Below the pieces are notes generated by a model, which saw only the letters and a list, made by a program, of their open reading frames with translations, did no database searches and was not told the DNA's origin. The position numbers and the translations under genes were made by a program. From assembly GCA_946406115.1 (NCBI GenBank), contig OX291543.1, positions 36,358,815 to 36,422,814 of the forward strand: DNA of 64,000 nucleotides, in the 5' to 3' direction. Source of the DNA: Apoda limacodes. Its lineage: Eukaryota > Arthropoda > Insecta > Lepidoptera > Limacodidae. The first letter of the stretch is position 1, and the number at the start of each line of letters is the position of its first letter. Positions 9,720-18,838 of the stretch are shown here, piece after piece.

Positions 9720-12440
9720 TTAATCTCCTAGAACTTTCAGTTCTTTTCCAAATAACAGGAATGTGGGTGAGTATTTCGTGGATTCTTGTTTCGATGTATT
9801 GATTGCGAAGTTGAATTCTGATAGGTATTCGTCCCACTTTTTGTGATTATCTCTAATAAATATAGCTATCATTGTTTCTAAAGTTTTATTTACTCTTTCC
9901 GTTGGGTTGCTTTGTGGTAAGTACGGTGCCGTGAGGCGATGGTCTGTGCCGTACTTTTTTAGTTCTTCTTGAAACTGCTTGCTAGTGAATTGTCTTTCAT
10001 TATCGCTTAACTCAAACTCAAAAAATAATATTTTATAACTTTGACGATTCAAAAGTGATTGTAAAATCCTTATTTGAATAAACCATTTTGACTTTGACTT
10101 TGACTTTGCTTAGTAACGTGGATGGGCAGCCAAAGCGCATTATAATGCATTCTTTTAGTGATTTTTTTATACTGTTTGTTGTTGCCGTCCGGAGTGGTTT
10201 AATTTCGGTCCATTTTGAAAATTTATCATGGAATACTATTATCCATTGGTGTCCTTTCGATGATCTCGGTAGAGGTCCTATCATGTCTGTGGTTACTATC
10301 TGCCATGGTTCTTCGGCGTTGGTGATGTGCATTAAGCCTGCTCTTTTTTCTTGCTGTGGTTTGTGTTTTTGGCAATCAATGCATTTGCTTACGTATGTCG
10401 CGACGTCTTTATACATTCCTGGGCAGTAATATCTCTGGGCAATTTTGTTTAGTCTTTTTGCTGTACCTAAGTGGCCTGCGCTAGGTACGTCGTGGTTTTC
10501 TTTGATTATCGTGGTTTTGTCTTGGTCCGGGATGCATAATTTCCATTCTGACTTTGGGTCTATTTTGATTCTGTAGGCGGGGTTTACGATTTTCTTATAC
10601 AGTCGGTTGTCTTGTATGCAAAATTTGTCGTCTTGGTTTGGATTTGATTTATTTTCGTTAATTTTCCTGTCATACCAGTTGCTTTTTTCGGTTGTCGTTA
10701 TACATGCGATATTTCTGGATAGCTCGTCTGCTATTATGTTTTGTTTTCCGCTCCTGTATAAGATATCGAATTGGAACTGTTGTAGTTCTAGGGCCTATCT
10801 TGCTAACCTGCCTGACGGGTTTTTAATTGTGTTTAGCCATTTTAGTGCTTGGTGGTCTGTGATGACTGTAAAATGGTATCCTTCTAAGAACGCTCTCATT
10901 TTTCTGATCCCCCAGATGACTGCTAGGCATTCCTTTTCCGCGGTTGAGTATCGGGATTCTGGTGATGTTAGCGACCTGCTTGCGTACATTATTACCTTTG
11001 GTATACCGTTATCCTCTTGGGTTAGGACAGCGCCTAGTCCTACATCGCTAGCGTCTGTCTGTAATGTAAATGGTTTTGTGAAATCCGCTCGTGTTAAGAT
11101 GGGGTTCTGTTACAGTAGTTTTTTGATTGTCTGGAATGATACCTGTTGTTTGTTTTCCCACTTGAATTTATTCTCTTTATTTAATAGCTTTGTTAATAGT
11201 GCGCTTATTTGGGCGTAGTTTGGTATGAATTTTTGGAACCAGGACGTCATGCCAATTCTTCTTACTTCTTTTGCCGTAGTTGGTGGTTTTAGACTTCTTA
11301 TTGACTTTATTTTATTTTCATTCTTCTTTATCCCGTCTTATATGACTACATGGCCTAGGTAATCGATCTCTGGTTTACAAAATTCGCACTTTTTTCTGTT
11401 AATTTCTAGTCCTGCTTCTCGTATTCTGTTAAATATCTTTCTGATATGTTTTTTGTGTTTTGAGAACGGCGGGCTGCATATGAATATGTCATCAAGGTAC
11501 ACATAGGCGTGGGGTTCTAGTTCGGGGCCGATTACTTTATCTAGTAGTCTTTGAAATGTCGCTCCACTCGAATGTAATCTGAATGGTAGGACTCGCCAGT
11601 GGTATAAACCTCTTCCTGGGACTGTGAAAGCGGTTACTGGTTTGCTCTCTTCTGCTAGCCTCACGTTCCAGTATCCGTTTTTAAGGTCTAGCTTTGAGAA
11701 ATAGCTTCCTTTTCGTAGTTTTTCTAATGTGTCATCTATCTGCGGTAACGGATAGGCGTCTTTTTCTGATATTTCGTTGAAAGTTTCTAAAGTCTATGCA
11801 AAATCTGTATTCACCGTTGTTTTTTTTACCAAAACAATAGGTGAGCTGTACGGGCTGTCAGATTTCTCTATTACTCCCATCTCTCGCATTGATTTTATAT
11901 GTTCGTCTATTTTTTCTTGTATTTTCGGGTTTCTGGGGTAATATTTTTGCTTTATTGGTTCTTTTTGTTTTAATTTAATCTTGTGTTCCACTCATGTATT
12001 TCCTTTTGGGCTGTTGTGACATTTTTCAAATTCTAATTCTAATATTTCGTTCAGTTTTTGCTTTTGAGCTTTGGTGAGAGTTCCGTTTCCTTCTATATCT
12101 GACTTCTGACTTCTGTGTTATGTGCTGTTTCGAGGTTTAGTTGTAGTGTAGCGTTAAGTTTTTGGAGTATGTCCATTCCTATTATTTAGTCTGGGTTGAT
12201 TGGTAAAACATGGAATGTGTGCTTAATTTTGATTTCTCCTAATTTTATTTCGAGTTCTATGCTCTCTGATGTTGTAGTCGTGGATCCGTTTGCTAGTGTT
12301 ATTACGTTATTATTTAGTTTTAATGTTATGCCCTTGTTTATACATTGTTTTCGGATTATTTAGTTGATGTATGAGCATGTTGAACCGGTGTCTAGGAGGG
12401 CTTTATATGCTTCTCCCCAGATTTCGACTTGTTTGAAGGG
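9720..12440 (-). pseudogene. Gypsy-1 pol: protease, reverse transcriptase, RNase H, integrase, broken
   Basis: Domains follow the Ty3/Gypsy order. Protease: LLDTGSTCSYI near 12380-12402, then a stop near 12360. RT: frame 11794-11991 (SPYSSPIVLVKK) and 11338-11664, with VPGRGLYHWRVLPF and catalytic YLDD at about 11488-11499. RNase H: RYSTAEKECLAVIWG and TDHQALKWL in 10795-10989. Integrase: CIDCQKHKP zinc-finger part, first catalytic Asp in TTDMIGPLP (about 10268-10296), second in LSDNERQF and Glu in NPTERVNKTLE (9720-10009). Several frameshifts separate the pieces, and a 98-bp insertion splits the integrase at 10010-10107. Catalytic residues of RT and integrase survive, so decay is mainly by indels. 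Confidence 0.9.
10010..10107 (+). mobile_element. 98-bp LINE/SINE 3'-tail insertion in Gypsy-1 integrase
   Basis: A short insertion ends in TTTGACTTTGACTTTGACTT and contains ATTTGAATAAACCATTTTG, a 3' end known to me from lepidopteran LINEs and SINEs. It is bounded by a direct duplication GCTTA (10005-10009 and 10108-10112). Removing it plus one GCTTA rejoins the integrase codons (CPSTLL to SDNERQF). Confidence 0.75.
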
Positions 12441-12489
12441 TCTGTTGTCTTTGATCATTTGGTTCTCCGTGGTATAAGTTTCTAATGGG

Positions 12490-13423
12490 TAACCGATTTT
12501 TTTATATATATTTGTTTTGCATCAATTTCTACTTAAAATTTCTATTTTTCCACAACTGCTACATAATAATTTCTTTTCGTTCCTGCACAGTCTGGATAGA
12601 TGTCCTGGTTTACCGCAGTTCCAGCAACAGTTTTGTGGGTTGCATTTTTCCTGTATTTTTCGAAATTTCTCTTTAGCATTGTTGTTTGGGTTTTCTGTGT
12701 TATGTTGTCTGATGTATTGTTGTTTTTTTCTTCCCCTATATTCTCGAAGTCGTTGGTTAGTTTAATTAGTTGTTTTGTGGTTATAAATTCGTTTCTTTTT
12801 ATGTAGTATTTATAGTTAGCGCTCATGTTATCATATATCCTTTATATTTTTTCAGTTTCTGATAGTTTTCCATAGCGTCTAGTGAGCTTTTGGATATCTG
12901 TTAAGTATATTATGAAGTTCTCGTTGTCTCTTTGTTTCCTTGCGATGATTTTTTCTAATAACTTGGTTTCGTAATTCTTTGGGTAGAAGCACAGTTTAAA
13001 GTCTTCTATGAAATCGTTTAAGGTCTCACATGAAGCTTCGTTGTTGCGGAACCATAGCGATGCTTTTTCTTTAAAGAATTTCGGAATTGTTTTGATTAAT
13101 TTGTCTCTATTTACTTCCGTTGTTGACAAGAGTTCTTCAAAATTTTCTATAAATTCGATAGGGTCTTCCCCGATATTGTAGGATAATGGCCAATTTGAGG
13201 TTATTTTAATTATCTCGCCCATATTTTCGATGGGGTTTTCTAAATCTTTCGGCATATTTTTGGCTTCTTCTATAAAATTTTCTTCGGGGATTTTGTTTTC
13301 TCTTATATATTTGGTTAGATGTTTTCTAAGTTCCTCCACGGTTGAATTTTCGCACGGTAGGTTGAATTTATCGGATAAATTTATTAAATCTGGTTTTCTG
13401 AATTTGTATATCCACGACGACAT
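12490..13423 (-). pseudogene. Gypsy-1 gag with CCHC knuckle, broken
   Basis: The ATG at 13423 opens a 193-residue frame (12842-13423). Its N-terminus is charged and helical (MSSWIYKFRKPDLINLSDKF), and a Retrotrans_gag-type core follows (KASLWFRNNE...TLNDFIEDFKLCFYP). A stop at 12842 and a frameshift follow. The nucleocapsid knuckle CWNCGKPGHLSRLC is readable near 12585-12640, but in a different frame from the upstream ORF 12542-12826. The gene would lead a gag-pol transcript from the right-hand LTR. It is inactive as it stands. Confidence 0.85.
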
Positions 13424-13461
13424 TTACTTTTATCCCGGTTTATTGTATTTATTTTGTTTAT

Positions 13462-13609
13462 CTGAAAGCACTACGTCACATTTGGCGCTCAACGTAAAAA
13501 CCCACATCGCTCGGAATATAACTAAAATAAATAAGTTTTGAAATATATATTAGATACATTAAAAAAAAGAAGGGTAAGGGTAAGGGTATAAACGACGTAG
13601 TGCTTTCAG
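13462..13609. repeat. Inverted leader of Gypsy-1 (16-bp inverted repeats around 116 bp)
   Basis: CTGAAAGCACTACGTC at 13462-13477 is the exact reverse complement of GACGTAGTGCTTTCAG at 13594-13609, the end of the 5' LTR. On the plus strand at 13478 the sequence reads ACA then TTTGGCGCTCAACG. This is the LTR terminus and primer-binding site, but pointing away from gag. The 116 bases 13478-13593 therefore lie inverted relative to the expected layout. Confidence 0.85.
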
Positions 13610-14608
13610 GAGCCCGGCTAGGCTATAAGTGTTACTGTCACATTCAACCCTTGCACACTGAAGGTGCAGAGGGTTGTTTTATTTTAGGTTCGCTCGGGGA
13701 TATTTCCTACGGGGAAAGTAAATTGAAACGTACGGTTTTCTTAGTAATATAGCTTAGCGGTTTTATTATCTATCAATTCTTAAATAACAATGCTGCTTAA
13801 ATTTAATCTTATCCTACGGAACACCTTGGACTGGCGTCTTCATCGCGGCCCTAACTTTGACGCGCCTACTCGCGAGAAAGGGGGAGTAGAGGGAAGTAGG
13901 GGATCTTCTCTAAATAGGGGTAGGTATCCCTCCAAGCCAACACAAAGTCGGTCGTGGTTGCTGGGGAGAGATTCCTATCGGGGAAAGGGGTTGATCAGGG
14001 GTAGGTATCCCTCCAAGCCAACCCGAGATCTATCGTGGTTGCTGGGGAGAGATTCCTCTCGGGAAAGTTGTTTATCAGGGGTAGGTATCCCTCCAAGCCA
14101 ACCCGAAGTCAGTTGTGGTTGCTGGGGAGAGATTCCTATCGGGATAAGGGTTGATCAGGGGTAGGTATCCCTCCAAGCCAACCCGAAGTCAGTCGTGGTT
14201 GCTGGGGAGAGATTCCTATCGGGAAAAGGGTTAATAAGGGGTAGGTATCCCTCCAAGCCAACCCGAAGTCAGTCGTGTTTGCTGGGGAGAGATGCCTATC
14301 GGGAAAGGGGTTGATCAGGGGTAGGTATCCCTCCAAGCCAACCCGAAGTCAGTCGTGGTTGCTAGGGAGAGATTGGTTACCAGGAGGTGGGTTTGAACGG
14401 TGGGACGAGAGCGCTCGGCTGAGTGCTCCCCAGAGACGCGTTGACGGGGCCTTTTATATTCTGCGGCGATGGCTTGTCGGAGCGGTGGGGCGATGACGTC
14501 GCAGTTGAGCGTGTGTATGTTGTCGTCGGTGGCATCATGCGCTTTGTGCGTGCGCTTCGGGTGATGATCACGCGCTCCGGTCGTTGTCGCTCAGCGGGCC
14601 ACGTTACA
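13594..14608 (-). repeat. Gypsy-1 5' LTR
   Basis: Direct repeat of 7778-8887. The outer end is TGTAACGTGG on the element strand. The inner end lacks the final ACA, which lies in the inverted leader at 13478-13480. The internal 80-bp array (13917-14372) has six units. Confidence 0.93.
13917..14372. repeat. 80-bp tandem array inside Gypsy-1 5' LTR
   Basis: Six units near 13917, 13998, 14078, 14158, 14238 and 14318 with the same core as in the other LTR. Confidence 0.95.
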
Positions 14609-14668
14609 AGATGTTGCGTTGAGACTAGTTCTTTAGTATGAAATGTAGATGTTTTGTTGAGAGTGAGA
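14609..14668. repeat. 38-bp minisatellite, block 4
   Basis: AGAT (right target duplication), then GTTGCGTTGAGACTAGTTCT and TTAGTATGAAATGTAGATG. This matches the variant unit at 4545-4600 and shows that the array continued through the Gypsy-1 site. Confidence 0.8.
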
Positions 14669-14732
14669 CTTATAAATTATTATAAAAATATAATATTATA
14701 AAAATATTATATTCGGTTTCTGATTATTTCGA

Positions 14733-14772
14733 CCCGTGGTCCAAGCCTCATACGCATTTTGCTTGACAATTT
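14733..14772 (-). mobile_element. LINE-A scrap (linker region)
   Basis: About 40 bases are the reverse complement of LINE-A at roughly 44822-44862 (GTGGTCCAAGCCTCATACGC). It is short and isolated, perhaps one side of an internal inversion with the next fragment. Confidence 0.6.
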
Positions 14773-14950
14773 TGGATTCTCTGTATGACTGATTAAACCA
14801 CTGCAGCTACTTGCAGGTTAGGAATAAAACATTCTATACCAACGAGTTTTTTCTTAGTGACCACTGCTGCGGAAACGTCGGGATGTTTTGAACTAAAGCA
14901 GAGCTACGGGTACGATTCTTAAAATTCACGCAATCCATCTCAATGGAGTA

Positions 14951-15281
14951 ATGGAGTATGTAGTACTGCTGTCATCTCTGGGCAGGTGCACCCGGATACC
15001 AGCTTGGCCCTTTTGACTCGGTTCAATGACAGGCTGTGAGAATTGTCGACGGTCCCAAACTCACTTGCCGTATCGAACCCTTAAGTCTGAGGTGAGACTT
15101 TGCCTCCCTGTGTGTGTTCTACCGCTTGTACAATGGGCTGTGTTCTGAGGAATTGTTCGAAATCATGCTTACGGCTATTTTCTACCATCGCACCGCTCGC
15201 CGTCGGCAGGGAATTCATTCTCACACTTTAGAACCGAAATAGTCGCGCACCGTGCGGCTTCAGAGAAACTCCCTCCGTTTG
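14951..15281 (+). mobile_element. LINE-A fragment (C-terminal RT region), degenerate
   Basis: Aligns with LINE-A 46327-46650: GGCAGGTGCACCCGGATACC, GAGGAATTGTTCGAAAT, CACCGCTCGCCGTCGGCAGG. Stops and substitutions are frequent, so this is an older copy than 44495-46872. No poly-A end is attached. Confidence 0.85.
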
Positions 15282-16828
15282 TGTGCCTGGCACTTTAGTC
15301 CGGACGAGACAGTGTCAGAGTAACCAAGAGGCGCTTTCACTGAGACGGTATGTCCGTCCGGACGTGTAGTCAGCAGAAGGATCCTGATATGAAACTTGTA
15401 TTAGGTTGCCGAGATATTCCCAACATGGCTTCGATGCCAAAATGTATCAGGTAGGTATAAAATTAAAATAAATATATTATTCTAAATTTCATAATTTTTT
15501 TATTTACTTTTATATGTAAATTATATTTTACCTATATAAATACACATTTTTTAACACCTTATATTAATCTATTTTTTATTATTATACTTTATAGTGACAC
15601 CACGACCGTGTCACTGCGCAGATACAGATTTTTACTCTGGGTTTCGCTGAAAATCAGCGCTGCAGCAGCTGTGTTTGCAGCATAAGCTGAGTCGACGCCC
15701 ACATCAGCATCGCAGCGCTCACGACGTGCCCATATCATAGGTTTCTTGATTTGACTATTTGTTTTATGAAAATTAATTTGTGCCCATTGTTTTTGTCTTT
15801 TTATTATAAATGTATTTATTGTGAGCGTCATGATGATGATTAAATGTCTATTAAATGTGTGTTATGTCTATGTCTATGTATATGTGGTATTCTCGTTGAA
15901 AAAAGTATCAGTCAGAGCAAAGTGCGCAGATTGTATACGGATTGTGGGTATTATCTTTCCTAACCTGTGTCTTTTATTACTTTTTACATTTCCAACTGTA
16001 TGCATTAACTATACACTGCTACAGTGCGTTTGTGCTCGATGAACTGCTTAAAATCATTGACCTCTCATTTTATATTTCCTAACAAATCTTGAAAAAACAT
16101 AAATTTCTTTCTTATCTGAGTTAGTGGTTAGCGAACCCTTTTAAACTTAATGAGTGAGAACGCAGGCCGCAGTTGCAATTAGCTAATGAATCTTAATCTT
16201 TTTTTTTATGGACGTCGCGGTTCCTTCGTAAGGATCGTATACATTTTCCTATAGTATTGTGTTTTTATACTTTGAATATTCTAATAAAGCATATTTCTTG
16301 CTTTTTTTAAAAGTAAAAAGTTATTTTTTAAACCGTGTCTCAATGTGGAGCCATAGTAAAGTTAAATCGAGTATAACTACGATTGAACGGTTTCATCATC
16401 TTTGTATTATATGGTAAGTTATGTATGGTCGATCTGTCTGTGCGTCTAGGGATTGGACGCTCGTAGAAATAAAAGTGTTATAACGGAACGACCGTTCAGG
16501 TGGTCCGGCTCCGGTAAAGGACTGGATGATGTGAGAAACCATGAAAGTTTCCAGGCATCCACTACTAGGTCCATATCCACGTGTCTATTTTAAATAAAGA
16601 TCATAGAATCTTTTCAGTGGTTTTGACAGATATAAATCAAACATTGTCCTGTGCGTTTCTTCTCAACGTACGGTCAGTTGCAGAACTGCATATAAAATTT
16701 TAAAACAAAATAGAATGGAAAGCGCATTCACTCACACACTTAAAGAAATAAAGTAATATGTCTTGTAGGACCTGAGTAATATTAGTTTCATTTAATATTG
16801 TATATAATAATTTCACTAAGAAAATTAT
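15282..16828. other. No recognisable gene
   Basis: AT-rich sequence. A GC-richer stretch at about 15595-15735 (GCTGAAAATCAGCGCTGCAG and neighbours) looks like part of an interspersed repeat, but I cannot name it. Short open frames here (15589-15831, 15821-16042) have no family features. Confidence 0.4.
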
Positions 16829-16930
16829 CGCATCCGTAGCCTAGTGAATAGACGTATCAGATCTATTACGTGTTTTGAGAGCAATGGAGGTTGTGGATTC
16901 GGATCTTACTTTATGCCTTTCTTTTTGTTA
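16829..16930 (+). mobile_element. Degenerate tRNA-derived SINE head
   Basis: TAGCCTAGTGA near 16837 resembles a pol III A box. GGTTGTGGATTCGGATCTTA near 16889 resembles the GTGGGTTCGAATCC B box, at tRNA-like spacing of about 50 bases. The rest does not fold as a usable tRNA. The family is unknown. Confidence 0.5.
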
Positions 16931-17189
16931 CATTAAGACCACAGCTTAGTCTAATTTAGTTAAGTAGGTAGACATTTTATTTTTTGTCGTTCGTTGCCGA
17001 TTTGTTTCTGGGGGTATATGCCGACAAGGTTGTTTGGTATTTTTATTTAGCTATTAAGATAGATGCGGTCATTACTTAGGTAACCATTTTTTCGTCGTTG
17101 TGGATGTGTTACTGTAGGTGCTTGTGTTGATAAGGTTGTTTGGTGTTTTTATTAAATTTCTTTGCCAAAAATAATACGCAGGCCAATAT
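16931..17189. other. No recognisable gene
   Basis: AT-rich. A stretch containing GATAAGGTTGTTTGGTGTTT at 17130 echoes GACAAGGTTGTTTGGTATTT at 17024 (about 105 bases apart), a weak two-copy direct repeat just upstream of the Tc1-like relic. Confidence 0.45.
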
Positions 17190-17195
17190 TAATAT

Positions 17196-18045
17196 TCAAG
17201 AGAGGATGCGTATTATAGAAATATATAATATGGGTTACAATATATCTTAAATTTGCAATGAGACTGGTTTTACCGTAAGTATTTAATTTGATGTTAATGT
17301 TATATCATAATTTTTTAATATCACACTTTTTTGTAAGTAAATTAAAAAAAAATTGAAAATATAATTTCAGTAGTTTGAAAAATGTTTATTTTGATCTGGC
17401 TATTTGGTTTTTAGTGGATTACCGTAAAGCATTGGGTCTCGCGCAAGAGGAGGGGAGTTTATCAACTCGACCTCAAAGTGGACGCTCGCGGCACATTGAT
17501 GCGACGATTTATGGTGGAACAATACGAGAACAATGGTTTCATACCGACTGCTGTGTTTGGGAACATATTTCATACATCTACACGCACTGTTTGACGAGCT
17601 CTGCATATTGAAGGATTGCATAATAGAAAGCCAGCTAATAAACCATATTTAACTTATACCCATAAACAAAATAGATTTTTGTTTGCAAGGGAGTAATTAG
17701 ATTTTAACTGGGAGCACACCTTATTCACCGATGAGAAGTCGTTTGAATCATCTGAAAACGGGAGGGTTTATTTTTGGCGCAGAAATAGAACCCGTTATGC
17801 AGAACAAAATGTTGTCCCAAATATGGAATCTGGACGGATATCACTTAATATGTGGGGGTGGATGACTGCGGCTGGTCCATAGAAAACCTATGGGGTTTGA
17901 TGGTGCAAAGATGGGACATGCGAAATGAAAGAACTACAGAGTCATTAGAACTCACTGTGTAGAATTTTGGGACAATATTAGAGGAACAGATCTGTTCTAA
18001 TATAGTCGGATCTATGCGGCAGCGCTTGCTTGCTGTAATTGGAAA
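17196..18045 (+). pseudogene. Tc1-like transposase, decayed, with an intron-like gap
   Basis: Transposases of this family cut and paste the element using a DDE triad. At the N-terminus, ERMRIIEIYNMGYN followed by ICNETGFT resembles the helix-turn-helix. A GTAAGT...TTTCAG segment (17275-17370) interrupts it. Then LSTRPQSGRS, a linker, WEHTLFTDEKSFESSENGR with the first catalytic-type Asp, and ISLNMWGWMTAAGP follow. The sequence then jumps directly to IENLWGLMVQRW near 17880-17915, so the region with the second Asp is deleted while the IENLW glutamate remains. Several frames and stops are crossed. I saw no terminal inverted repeats. Confidence 0.8.
17275..17370 (+). other. Intron-like segment in Tc1-like transposase
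   Basis: 96 bases, starting GTAAGT and ending ATTTCAG, AT-rich, placed between the helix-turn-helix part and the following DNA-binding part. It could be a real spliceosomal intron or a chance pair in an insertion. Confidence 0.4.
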
Positions 18046-18079
18046 TAATGGAGGTTATATTAAATAGGTTATATTAAAC

Positions 18080-18617
18080 AGACTCGCGCACGAAGGGTTC
18101 CGTACCATTATCTATAAAAACGGCAAAAAATCACGTTTATTGTACCGCAGCCCCCCTTAAATTTTTGTTTTATTTTTATTTAATTATTTATTTTTAAAGT
18201 AACTATATAACTGATTATTCTGTAAATATTTTAAGCGTCTACCTGTTGCCGTTATGAATATCGAGCAAAATCGAGCAAAAAAATCACGTTTGTTATATGG
18301 GAGCCCCCTTAAATTTTTGTTTTATTTTAATTTAATTATTTATTTTTAAAGTTACTATATAACCAAATATTCTGTAAATATTTTAAGCGTCTACCTGTTG
18401 CCTTTATCAATATCGAGCAAAATCGAGCAAAAAAATCACGTTTGTTGAATGGGAGCCCCCTTTATTTATTCTGTTTTTTAGTATTTGCTGTTATAGCGGC
18501 AACAGAAATATATCTTCTGTGAAAATTTCAACTGTCTAACTATCACGGTTCATGAGATACCGCCGGAGTCGTAGTAATAGGGTTCCGCTAATTACCCTTT
18601 GGGTACGGAACCCTAAA
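18080..18617 (+). repeat. Interspersed repeat R1 with tandem internal duplication
   Basis: It starts GACTCGCGCACGAAGGGTTC and ends GGGTACGGAACCCTAAAA, a short interspersed repeat I recognise from Lepidoptera. Inside, a segment starting TCACGTTT with GGGAGCCCCCTTAAAT, then TTTTAAGCGTCTACCTGTTG, is repeated about 152-153 bases apart (CACGTTT at 18132, 18285 and 18437). No coding capacity. Confidence 0.8.
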
Positions 18618-18792
18618 ACTAAAGTACTATATCTCTTACAGATATTTTTTTACATTTCAATTTATTTTTTTACTTTGTTTTTTTTTTCATAAAAAAAATG
18701 TGACTTGGTGACTTGTATTTTTTTATTCTTATGGTTAAGTTTCAATTTTCTTTTCATAACGAAAACGAATACTTAAGCTATAACCATAGGAA

Positions 18793-18793
18793 A

Positions 18794-18826
<33 letters not shown>

Positions 18827-18838
18827 CTATGTATATAG
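18793..18838. repeat. (TA)n microsatellite
   Basis: Uninterrupted or near-uninterrupted TA dinucleotides over about 35 bases, flanked by TATG and CTATG. Confidence 0.9.

Larger units (their letters stand above)
7778..14608 (-). mobile_element. Gypsy-1: complete Ty3/Gypsy LTR retrotransposon, degenerate
   Basis: Two direct LTRs (7778-8887 and 13594-14608) flank gag and pol on the minus strand. A 4-bp target duplication AGAT sits at 7774-7777 and 14609-14612. Joining the flanks rebuilds a minisatellite unit, which proves the boundaries. LTR ends are TGT...ACA. A polypurine tract adjoins the 3' LTR. No env is seen: the 800 bases between integrase and 3' LTR have no recognisable frame. The leader with the primer-binding site is inverted (13462-13609). 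Confidence 0.93.

Noticed and set aside
10607..11218. 203-codon plus-strand frame with hydrophobic stretches
   Set aside because: Antisense of Gypsy-1 RNase H and RT; the minus-strand motifs explain the region.
13571..13590. GGGTAAGGGTAAGGGTA, telomere-like repeat
   Set aside because: Only about three units, inside the Gypsy-1 leader. Insect telomere repeats are TTAGG, and no array continues.
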